Assembly: GCF_000611645.1 (NCBI RefSeq)
Contig: NW_014013265.1
Coordinates: 9,084-29,576 of the forward strand
Reading direction: 5' to 3'
From: Monoraphidium neglectum
Taxonomy: Eukaryota > Chlorophyta > Chlorophyceae > Sphaeropleales > Selenastraceae
Length of the DNA: 20,493 nucleotides
Shown: in pieces, positions 1 to 8,966 of the stretch
Layout of the letters: the number at the start of each line of letters is the position of its first letter
Numbering within the stretch: the first letter of the stretch is position 1
Position numbers and translations under genes: made by a program
The notes under the pieces: generated by a model
The model's input: the letters and a program-made list of their open reading frames with translations, nothing else
What the model was told of the DNA's origin: nothing
Database searches by the model: none

Positions 1-46
1 GGCAGCAGCAGCAACAGCAGGAGCAGCAGAAGCAGAAGCAGCAGGA
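1..46. repeat. Imperfect CAG/AAG/GAG triplet run
   Basis: The first 46 bases are an imperfect (CAR)n trinucleotide tract. In the open plus-strand frame it encodes mainly glutamine with some Lys and Glu. Such runs are common in low-complexity coding sequence of GC-rich algae. Confidence 0.7.
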
Positions 47-509
47 TCGACGGCGGCAGACGTGGCCGCGGCTGGCGTCTTCAGGCCCTCCAAGCCTGGC
101 GTTGGGCCCCTCCTGCGCCTCCGCCCCTGCACACAACACGCACTGGTTTTTTGAAGGGTCCAGCCCGCAGCAGCAGGTGTGCGCTCAAATGTCTGCACCA
201 CTGGGCAGCAAGACTATGCAGAGCTGTCGAGGGCCCGCCCACGACAGCGTTCTGGTGGCAGTGCACCCATCGGCTGCTGTCTTGAATAAGGCGCCAGCTG
301 ACCAGGGTGCATTCACCATGCAACCGGTGGCCCGGTCCAAAGCACACCTCAGCACAGGCAGCCTGAGCAGCAGCAGCGGAGGGCAGCCATTGCCCATATC
401 TATGGCTGCAACACCGTTACGAAAAGCGACTGGGTTGATGTCTGGGCGGCGCCTCCTGCTGCCATCATTGAGCACAATCGAGCTGAACCTGCCAGTGGCT
501 GGAGTGTAG
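3..509 (+). CDS. Possible 3' end of a Gln-rich gene entering from the left (partial)
   Basis: One frame stays open from the window edge to a TAG at 507-509, about 168 codons. It begins with a Gln/Lys/Glu-rich stretch encoded by CAG/AAG/GAG triplets and continues as Ser/Pro/Ala-rich sequence with no domain I recognise. The chlorophyte polyadenylation signal TGTAA lies 88 bases past the stop, which supports a plus-strand gene ending here. Against this, the sequence has no family match, an intron could lie inside it (a CAG|GTGTGC donor-like site sits near 178), and the opposite strand also carries open frames. No start codon can be assigned because the 5' part is outside the window. Treat it as a candidate terminal exon of unknown function. 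Confidence 0.3.
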   Translation, partial: QQQQQQEQQKQKQQDRRRQTWPRLASSGPPSLALGPSCASAPAHNTHWFFEGSSPQQQVCAQMSAPLGSKTMQSCRGPAHDSVLVAVHPSAAVLNKAPADQGAFTMQPVARSKAHLSTGSLSSSSGGQPLPISMAATPLRKATGLMSGRRLLLPSLSTIELNLPVAGV

Positions 510-596
510 AGTTTGTCCAGGGCAGAGGCTTGCTTTTACGCAACGTTGCTGCTTAGGGCTGCCTAAGCGAGGCATTAGTCTGCTCATGAACCCTTT

Positions 597-601
597 TGTA
601 A
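597..601 (+). terminator. TGTAA polyadenylation signal
   Basis: A TGTAA pentamer lies 88 bases downstream of the TAG at 507-509. TGTAA is the usual poly(A) signal in chlorophyte green algae. The rest of 510-907 holds no gene I can support. It is the convergent 3' region between the left-edge frame and the minus-strand gene ending at 908. No minus-strand TGTAA was seen for that gene. Confidence 0.4.
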
Positions 602-907
602 CACAGCTGCAATGCAATCGCAGACAACATGGGGGTTTTGATGCGATGAATCAGCACGCATGTGGTGTCCCTGCTGCCATGCACACGACTCAACGCATGC
701 CTGTATACACATTGCAGCTCAAAATGGTGTTCAACACTGGCCTCCGAACGCCCAATCAACATGCCTGTCAACCACTTCCTCGAGTCAACGCTCTCAACTT
801 GCAAGGGCTGCTGCCCAGCAGGACCCTGTTTCAGTAGCAACCGGTACATGCAAGCCAAAAACGAATGCGCGGCAGCAGAGGGCCCGTCCAGCCAGTTTGG
901 CATCGAC

Positions 908-3900
908 CTATGATGTATCCATAGGGTCGATCCAATCAGCTTCTATGCAATGTGGGTCGCAGCTCGGCACTGTCTTGTCACCATCAATGCTGCTGCGCCC
1001 ACGCCCGTCTCCTCCACTGCTGACATCCCGGGCCACTGTCGCGCCAAGCGCCGTCATGCCAGCAGCCGCGCTGCCCTTGGCGGCGGGCCGGCCGCAGTCT
1101 GACTCGCCGCCTGCCTGCGGCGCAGACGGAGGACCCCTGCTGTCCGGGGCGCCTTGCGGGCCGAGCCCATCATCGCTGGGGCACACGTGATTCAAGGCGA
1201 TAGGGAGGCTGCTCTCAGAGCGCGGCATGAGCGGCTGCTGCATCCCTGGGTGCTCAGCGCCTCCTGGTGCCGCCATTGCCAAGGCGTCTGGCGCGCGGCG
1301 CGACACAGCGCTGGCCCTCAACGTCAGCGTGTCCGGCGGTGGTACCTGGGACGGCGGAGGCGGCGTGCTGGAACCGCCGAGAAGCTGCGTGCGGCCGCAC
1401 TGTGCTGCTGCCTGGCTCTCCTCGGCGCCTGCTGGGGCTGCTGCATGCGGTGGTCTGGCGGCTGCCGCTGCTGGCGCTGCTTTGGGCTGGCCCTGGCCTC
1501 CGCTCGTCGAAGACGGAAGCACCTCAGGCTGAGTTGTTGACGTGCTCAAAGTAAGCAGTGGCTCCAGGCCTGCTGCCTCCTTTTGCGGCTCTGCATAGGC
1601 CTGTGCACATGCAGGGCCGATGGGGTGCTGCCAGTGGCCTGTGTCGCCCTGCTCGCCAGCCTCCCTGATGCCCGATTGATCCGCTGCCAATTCGCCCTCT
1701 GCTGATGGCGGCTCAGCAGGCTCACCGCCGCCGCCGCTGCCGGCGGCGGGTGCTGCTGCCGCCCCCCGCACCACCCAGACCTCCCGCCTGATGACCACGG
1801 TGCGCGTGGGCGGCCCGTGCGGGCGGCCGCCCTCGCCGGCCGGCAGCCACGATGCCTCGCGAACAAGCGCCGCATCCAGGCGCACACCTGGGCGCGAGCA
1901 GCACAGCTCTGCCTCCCACTCCTGGCCAGCAGCAGCGGTGTCAAAATGGCTGGTGCCGCCCTGCTGGTGCTGAGCCTTGATCTCATCGAGCACGTTGGAA
2001 TCTTCTTCGCCCGGCAGCAGCTCGCCAGCCGAGGCCGGCTCCGCGGACACGCGCAGGAGCGGGTTGAGGGCCTCGGCGGCGAGGCGGGTGCGTGCGGCCG
2101 CGACCACGAGGGCGTCGAGGGCGGCCGCCAGCGCTGCGCCGGGCGCGACGCGGCGGCCGTCGACTTTGCGGGGTGCCTTCAGGCTGAGTGCCTCCTCCAC
2201 CAGCCCTGACGCCTCGTCGCAGCTAGCACCTGCTGCTTCCAGCACGGCGGCAAGGCAGCGACGCGACAGGCTCCCTGCGCCTTCCAGGCCGGCATCTGCT
2301 GCCCTGCAGCCGCCCGCAGGGTGGCAGCGGCTGGCGTCGCCCCCGTCGCTTGCGAGGGCGTCATAGGCTGCGCGTGCTGCCTGCCGGTATGCCTGGAGCT
2401 GGCTGTTGGAGAGGTCCATGAGCGCTGCACAGCCCTCACCACCATCACGTGTCGCGGCTGCGATCAGGGACTCGACTGCTGCCAGCACGGACTGCTTCCC
2501 GGCAAACAGTGCAGCAGCGGCCGCGAGGCCTGGCGGCAGCACCCCAAGACTGCCTCCGACGGCGCCACTGCAGGGCGCCCAGAGCTCGCCCTCCAGAACA
2601 CCCCAGAGCTCCTGCAGTAGCGCCGCCTGCCGCAGCTGCAGCCCCGGCACGTCGTCGCCCGAGTGCACGAGCGCGGTGGAGAGGGTGGGCAGGCGGCCGA
2701 GCAGCTCCCGCAGGGCAGGCAAGCGCCTGGTGCAGGGCTTGAGGGCGTTGAAGACGCCATGGGCGGCCGCGAGCAGGGTGCGCAGCTCAGAGTCCAGGGT
2801 CCCTGTGTTGAAGCTCAGGGTGCCTGGGATGTCCCCTTGCAGCAGCAGCGGCACCAACTGGCCCTGCAGGAGGCAGCAGGCGGGTGTTTTGTGTTGAGTG
2901 TGTGGGGGTGGAGGGCTGGGGGGTGGGGAGGATTGGTGCAGGTGTGCGTTGACATGGCAGGACGGGTTGCCAACTGCTATAATCGACTATGAGGGGAGCA
3001 TATGAAGCAAAGCGGCAATGCCTGTTGTCTGGTAATCAGGGTCCTTTTTGTTTCGGCCCTCGTATTTGTCATGTGCCCTTGCTGTGTGCACGCACCTGCT
3101 CTTCCAGCTGCTTCACAAGGTCCCTCAGCCGGTGGGCCTCTGTCTCCCTGGCGTCGGCCTTGGCCAGCAGCCCGTTGCACTGCAGTGCAGAGATTGCGTG
3201 AGAAATATTGTGCAGTCCTTCAGCGTGTCGTGCATTCAAGACCAAACAGTCACCTGTCAATTTGCTGCTGTCAAGGTAACCCCTGCCGTTTGCTACCTGC
3301 ACTCCTGGATGTTCCAATGCCCTGTAAACCCAATGCCGGCTGGTGTCTGGCCAGCTGGCCATGCAACTTGGCCCAAATATGGCATTCACCTGGGATTCCA
3401 GCTGGTGCACGCTCTCCCTCAGCCGCCCCTCGCGCTGGCCAGCAGAATTTAGGCTGTGGCGAAGGCGGGCCACCTGAGGTTTGCAACAAAAAGTAGGTCG
3501 GAGCGGAGACGCGCACAACGCCTGCAAACTTTGACCCTGACGGCAAACAGGCATGGGGGTTCATTGGAGGTTGCCTGATGTATGCATGTGTCATGGCTCA
3601 CTAAGTCGTGCACTTCGGCATAATTCGCGGCCGCGGTGCGCTCCAGGTGTCGGATCTCGTCTTGGTGAATTCCCTGTAAGCAATTGGTCCGAGATTTGTG
3701 CGTGCAGCAGCCAGCATGATCCGGCTGGGCTCAGAATTCAACCGCCACGCACGAGTGGCTGCGGCGCGTGGACCCACCTGCACGCGCCGCAGCTCTTCCT
3801 CCATTTGCTTGATTGTCCTGCCAGCCTCGTGCTGCCGCTGATTTCTATCTCTGTCTGCCTCTGCGTATCCAGGCGGTGTTGAAGGGTGCGGGGTGGGCCG

Positions 3901-3990
3901 CAGAGGAGCCAGCGGCCCTCCATGGCCGTGGCCGCTGCCCCTGGCTGCATCGGAGTGTGAAGCTGTCTGCCTCATAAGTGCCTGCCCCAT
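908..3990 (-). CDS. Unrecognised protein with N-terminal coiled coil and disordered C-terminus
   Basis: I do not recognise the family. Four phase-0 exons join cleanly: 3990-3778, 3473-3390, 3179-3096 and 2863-908 (stop TAG at 910-908), giving about 778 residues. The first three exons end in heptad-like charged helix (for example IKQMEEELRRVQ, LRESVHQLESQ, LRDLVKQLEEQ), so residues about 45-127 probably form a coiled coil. Exon 4 begins with a helical Leu/Ala-rich region of roughly 300 residues. It then becomes low-complexity Gly/Pro/Ser/Ala sequence typical of disorder and ends in WIDPMDTS. All donors are CAG|GTG. The start is the least certain part: ATG at 3990 is in frame with the coiled coil, but an acceptor-like GCAG ending at 3861 could instead open an 83-base exon preceded by an unseen exon. 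A scaffold or cytoskeletal role is only a guess from the coiled coil. Confidence 0.6.
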
Positions 3991-4238
3991 TACCCTGACC
4001 ACCCTTCTTAGGGCCAGATGAAAACTGATGCTCTCCCACCGTCTCAACGATGGGTTTCCGTGGATATCTTGCTTTCAACGCCCGACATTTGTCCCCGCCG
4101 ACACTCCAAGGAGACGTTTTCCGTGACTGGCACGGTCACTCCACTTCTCGCACGTCTTTTGCAAAACCAGACAATTGATAAGCCATTGTATGTATTGGTT
4201 GTGCGCACAATACCTCCCCTCAGCAACCTCGTGCCACG
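3991..4238. promoter_or_regulatory. Probable bidirectional promoter between divergent genes
   Basis: Only 248 bases separate the proposed ATG of the minus-strand coiled-coil gene from the ATG of the plus-strand Hsp70-like gene, so the region likely serves both. Visible elements are an inverted CCAAT box (ATTGG, 4194-4198), a perfect 12-base palindrome TTGTGCGCACAA at 4199-4210, and overlapping inverted repeats CCGTG...CACGG (4121-4135) and GTGAC...GTCAC (4123-4139). No clear TATA box or canonical heat-shock element was seen. Confidence 0.45.
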
Positions 4239-7200
4239 ATGGCTTCCGGTACCAGAATCCAGCAGCACGGCCTGATCGTGGCCTATGACTTTGGAACCTC
4301 CTACAGTGGCGTTGCCGCCAAGGCCCTGTCGCCAGACCCCCTGGTGCTGACAGATTTTCCGTACCAGGTTGGTGCTTGCGGCTGGGGGTGATACTGTGAC
4401 CCAGCAGCCTGCGAGGCAAGACAGAGGCCGCATTGCATCTGACCAACTCCCAATTCACCACGGTCCTGAGGTCAGTTGTTGAACATGCCGCCATTATTGT
4501 GTTGTACTTGCTACAGGCTGCATACAGCCCCTACCCCAAGATGCCCACCCTGTCGCTCTACCAGCTGCCCCCGGGTGGCTCCGACCCCGAGGGCAGTTGC
4601 GGCGACTTCCAAGGCAGCAGCAGCAGCCACCCCGCCCTGACCCGGCCGCCTACCAGCTTGTGGCTGTGGGCTATGCAGCCGACCAGCTCTACCACTCCAT
4701 GAACCCTGCAACGCGCCGCCGCCACGCCCTCCTGCACCGCTTCAAGCTGCACCTCGCGCCGCGCGGCTCCGATGTCGAGGGACTGGCGCCGCTGCCACCG
4801 GGGCTGACGGCGGAGAGGGTGATTTCCGACTTTCTGCGAGAGCTCCACCAGCTGGGGTCTGCGTGGCTGTCCGAGCGATCCGCCTACCGCTCTCTCTACA
4901 GGCCGGGTGCGCGCATGCATGCGAGTGTGGTCAGGCATGAATCCGGGCTGGCTCAATGCCTTGCATCGCCACTCCATCACACGGCTGCTGCAAGCTGCCA
5001 TCCGCCAGCGAAGCTGCACCAAAAGCACTGGACTCGGCTTACATTCCAGACCCACCTGAGTCAGCGCTGTGCCCCTCACGATTTCAACAGCCCGCATGCA
5101 ATGTTCTCAACCAACCCCACCCCTCAACCCCACCCCTCACCCTTCCTCTTCAAGAGACGACCTCGTACGTGCTCACCGTCCCTGCAAGCTGGCCTGACTC
5201 TTCCAAGGCCGTCATGCGCCACTGCGCGGCCGCAGCGGGCATCATCCCCAGCCCACAGTCGCAGCAGCTTGAGCTGCTGCACGAGCCCGAGGCAGCCGCC
5301 ATTGCCATGGTGCGGGAGCTCAAGCCCTACCTATCCCTCAAGCACGGTAGGCGACGGGATTACTAGATGCTTTGAGGGTGGGTGAGTGAGCTTCGATGGC
5401 GAAAGCGATGACCCATTCGGGATCTTAGCTGTAAATCCATATGACACATATGCGGGATGCCCCAAACTTTGCAGGGTTGCCCTAATTGGTAACAGCTTTC
5501 CAGCGCCCAAATCCATGCCCCTTTTTGTCGTGCACCCTTACTTGTAACTACTCTATCTGTGTCCCGTCAAAACCTCCCAAGGTGACACTGTGCTTGTCAT
5601 CGACCTGGGCGGCGGCACCGCCGACATCACCCTCCACGAGCTCGTGCCCAACCTCGACGCGGACGGCGGCGGCGCGCCCTACCACCTCAAGGAGGTGGCG
5701 TGCCGCCGCGCTGAGCTGGCAGGCTCCACCTTTGTTGACGACAGGTTTGAGGCCTGGCTGGAGGGCCGCCTGGGGCTGGAGCCCGACGGCTTTGGCGCCT
5801 GGAAGGCCTCGAGCCCGCGCGACCGGCTTAAGCTGATGAGGGCCTGGGAGGAGCAGAAGAGGATCTTCGGGGAGGGCTGGGAGCTCAGGTAGGCAGGGCT
5901 GTGGTGGTGGGGACACAAACTTGCCTATGAGAGACGCGTCTGGTAGAGAAGCAAGCAATTACGTGCCTTGCAGTAACCCCAATCCTCACCAACGATGACA
6001 AGCGACGCAGCTTGATAGTTTTGCATACCATCCCTGCTCACGCAATGGTCAATCCGTGCATCAACCCTTGCATGCGATGTGCCCAAATCGGCAGGGACTG
6101 CAAGGTGCAGCTGCCCGACACCCTCTGGAAGCTCCTGCCCGCCCACACGCGCCGCGACCTGTCGTCGGCTAGCGCCTCCAGGGCTGCCGCCGCGTGCACC
6201 GACGACCCTCCAGGATGGTGCGACGCGGATTACGCGGTGGTCGGTGACGATGACGAGGAGGAGAGTGGGGATGATGACGAGCCCTACGTGTACATTAAGG
6301 CTGACACCATGGTCGAGGAGATGTTCGAGGTGGGGCCAGCCTCCCAAGCAGAGTGTGCTGCTGGTGTGAAATGCACACGGTCGTTTAACTTGTTCTATGG
6401 AAATATGTGTGAGGGTTGGCATTGAAGGCTGGCTGATGGGCTGACGGGGCCGCAGCTGCCGCAGGCGCGATGCTTCCGCCCGTGAGCAGGTTGATGAAGA
6501 TGTTCCAGTGCGCTGCATTTTGAACATATGCATTGCTGGCCTTGCCTCCTCCTCCCCTTCTCCACCCCCCTACGCAGCCAGTGGTGGACACAATTGCCTG
6601 GGCGCTGCGGCCCGTGCTCGCTTGGGATGGTGGCCGAGCCGACTGGGGTGGGTGCTGCATGGCGCAGCTTGCCAAGCTCAACCAGTATACGTTGCAGCTT
6701 GTCGATGCAGTGGGTGTGATGCAATGGTCTAAGCTTGCCAAGGTCTGTTACATTTTTTGCATCTAACAGACCTTGGGCTGCAGTTGCAGAGGCACAATGT
6801 TTTTAAGCCAAAGCTGGTGATGCATTTCAATCGCCCCGTCAAACCCAGCGCGCACCTGGTCTGGCCGTCTCCTGCATCCTAATTCACACGCTGAACCCTG
6901 GGCCAACCCTGACTGTACCCCCTGCTCCTGCACTGCAGTGCTTGCCTCTGGCGGCTTCAGTGCCTCACCCTACGTCATGCAGCGCCTCAGGGAGGAGGTG
7001 GCCTGTGTGCTGGCCGACAAAGACATTGTCACCGTCCCCAACCCCGGGGCTGCCGTGCTCAAGGGTGAGCTTCAGCTGGAAGGAAGCAGGGCAAAATGTT
7101 TGGGTCATCCAAAGGAAGGTTTGGCAGAGCTGGCAAGGCCTCACGGTCAAAAGAATTGAAACTAGTAGCTTGACTCAGGTGTAGGTTTTTAATGTTTGCG

Positions 7201-8119
7201 AATCCACACGACTGCATAAACGCAGGCGCTGCCCTGTTTGGCGACAACCTGCAGCTGGTGGCGGCGCGCATCTCAACGCTGGCCTATGGGGTGGAAATGT
7301 CTTGCAAGTACCGCAGGGGAATGCCCGGAAAACCCTTCATCAGCAACATCACTGGCGCGCGATTGTGGGTTGTGTGTTGTGTGTGGGGTCAGATAGAGGT
7401 CCGGCTCTGAGACCATACAACCCCACCTGGTGTTGACCTGGTGTCTGCAAGAGCCGGGACATGCGTGCATGCATGCGTTCAATGCTCACACATCAAATGT
7501 TGCTTGTGCACAACTGCCTTCACACACTGTTTACACATACCGAGGCTGTTTGGCTTCATACCATCTTACCTTCACGTGTCTCAGGGTGGACCACTGCTTC
7601 CAGCAGTTCGTCAAGCGCGACCACCTGGTAGTTGTGGACGAGACTGTGGAGCACACCTTTTCAACCACCAGGCAGTACCAGGACTCTGTCACATTCAACC
7701 TGTTCTGCACCACCGACAACAGCCAGCGGTACACCAGCCAACCCGGCATGAGGCGGCTGGCAAGCCTCGTGCTGGATCTGCCACCCCCCCACGGGCCCCA
7801 CGAGCGCCACCTGCAGGTGAGGTTCAATTTCTCGGGGCCGAGACAAGCCCGCAGGCGTTGCAAAGCATCTTGCGCCTCCAGGACTGCTGATCGCGTTTTG
7901 CCTGCCGGTATCTGTTGCTTGTGGACATGAAAGTTCTGATTAGTGCTGCAGCCACTGCAGATCAAGTTGTAGGCCACCTTGTAAGCACGGCCCACCCAAT
8001 GCTTTGCCTTTGCTCAGGCTTCCTTCAGGTTTGGCACCGCGGAGATCCAGGTCACCGCCGTCGACACTGAGAGCGGCAAGAGCGTCACGACATCACTGGA
8101 ATTTGTCGCCGGTGTCTGA
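4239..8119 (+). CDS. HSPA12-type Hsp70-like ATPase (one apparent frame break)
   Basis: This is an actin/Hsp70-fold ATPase resembling the HSPA12 branch, which lacks the usual Hsp70 peptide-binding domain. Exons: 4239-4367, 4517-4906, 5155-5346, 5582-5888, 6095-6329, 6578-6647, 6939-7064, 7226-7364, 7585-7816, 8018-8119 (TGA), about 640 residues; human HSPA12A is about 675. Signatures in order are phosphate-1 VAYDFGTSYSG (residues 14-24), EPEAAA (217-222), phosphate-2 VLVIDLGGGTAD (241-252), adenosine motif LASGGFSASPYV (443 on), and a KG-ALFG helix after it. An acidic insertion (DDDEEESGDDDEP) sits before residue 419. Every splice phase matches, but exon 2 changes frame near 4620-4645: the first part reads from the exon start, the second only one base out. 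Start: the first in-frame ATG, directly before the ATPase fold. The exon 6 donor (6648) is the least certain. Probably cytosolic; its client is unknown. Confidence 0.88.
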
Positions 8120-8563
8120 TGGCTGCGGGTCAGAGCAGATAGTCGGTTTGCAAGAGGGGAGAGAAGGGACGGGGCCATCAGCGATCGTGGCAGTTGCTGG
8201 GTAATTGCCCCCAGTGAATGTCGCCTTTGTCTTGGCAGCCAACAAGACCTCCTTGCAGCACGTGTCTGGGGCCTGCATGAGCCAGCAGCATCACAAGCGG
8301 CTGTGCACGCATGTTAGTCGGTGCGTGCAGGAGAAGCAGCACATCTCATGCATTTGGAGCAGGCATCTGACCTGTCCGTGCATCAGAGCATGGCTGTTCA
8401 GCAACCACCTCGCACATGTTTCTTCCAGCACTGGCTCATTTATTTTGCACCTCGTACCTCTGTGCCGTCGTTGTTGGGACCTGCTGTGTCCTGAGCCTGC
8501 TCAGCGTGGAGTCTTTTGCTGAAACTGGATAAACCCATTGCACAGCAGTTCATGCACAAGACC

Positions 8564-8568
8564 TGTAA
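8564..8568 (+). terminator. TGTAA polyadenylation signal for the Hsp70-like gene
   Basis: This is the first plus-strand TGTAA after the TGA at 8117-8119, 445 bases downstream. It implies a long 3' UTR, which is common in green algae. Confidence 0.45.
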
Positions 8569-8752
8569 AGATGCACGCACCGCATTTATTTTGAGTCCCT
8601 GGGTACGTGATAGACCAGGTCAGCGCGCGATGAGCAGCATGTGCAGCGCTACTACGTGTTGTGCGAATTAGCTCCTGAATGAGCAACCACTGCTGTTGGT
8701 GTCAGTTTGCAACACGGGTCTGGGCGAGCGTGCCAAACACAGGGGGCCAAAG

Positions 8753-8757
8753 TTACA
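8753..8757 (-). terminator. TGTAA polyadenylation signal for the Rieske oxygenase gene
   Basis: TTACA on the plus strand gives TGTAA on the minus strand, 210 bases downstream of the TAG at 8967-8969. It is the first such signal after the stop. The two convergent transcripts would end about 185 bases apart without overlapping. Confidence 0.5.
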
Positions 8758-8966
8758 GGCTGTCAAATGGCGCAAACATGGAAACAAGTAAATGTACAGG
8801 TACAGGCGTGAGCGCAGTGCTGAAATGCAACAGCAGGCAACCTATCTCATGCGGCTGTGGAGATGCCTTATCCCCACCCGGACGCCCCACCCCAGCTCAT
8901 GAGTGGTCCTGCGCCCAACGCAGGGGCCCCTTACTTGTGTGATGCATGGGGAGCTTTGATGCAAAG

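Larger units (their letters stand above)
8120..8966. other. Convergent 3' region between Hsp70-like and Rieske oxygenase genes
   Basis: These 847 bases hold the probable 3' UTRs of both flanking genes. I see no coding frame, RNA gene or mobile element. A short direct repeat (TACAGG twice) lies near 8796-8806. Confidence 0.6.

Noticed and set aside
1..46. A CRISPR array or tandem satellite at the left edge
   Set aside because: It is only an imperfect triplet run with no spacer pattern.
908..2857. Taking the long minus-strand frame as a complete gene starting near 2857
   Set aside because: The codon at 2857 is TTG, and the frame opens at a clear splice acceptor (TGCAG before 2863) with coiled-coil exons upstream in matching phase.
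4044..4494. Minus-strand frames across the divergent promoter and Hsp70-like exon 1
   Set aside because: They are antisense to the conserved VAYDFGTSYSG exon and show no family features of their own.
8120..8966. A small gene or tRNA between the Hsp70-like and oxygenase genes
   Set aside because: No frame has conserved features, no tRNA-like cloverleaf was noticed, and poly(A) signals from both sides account for the space.
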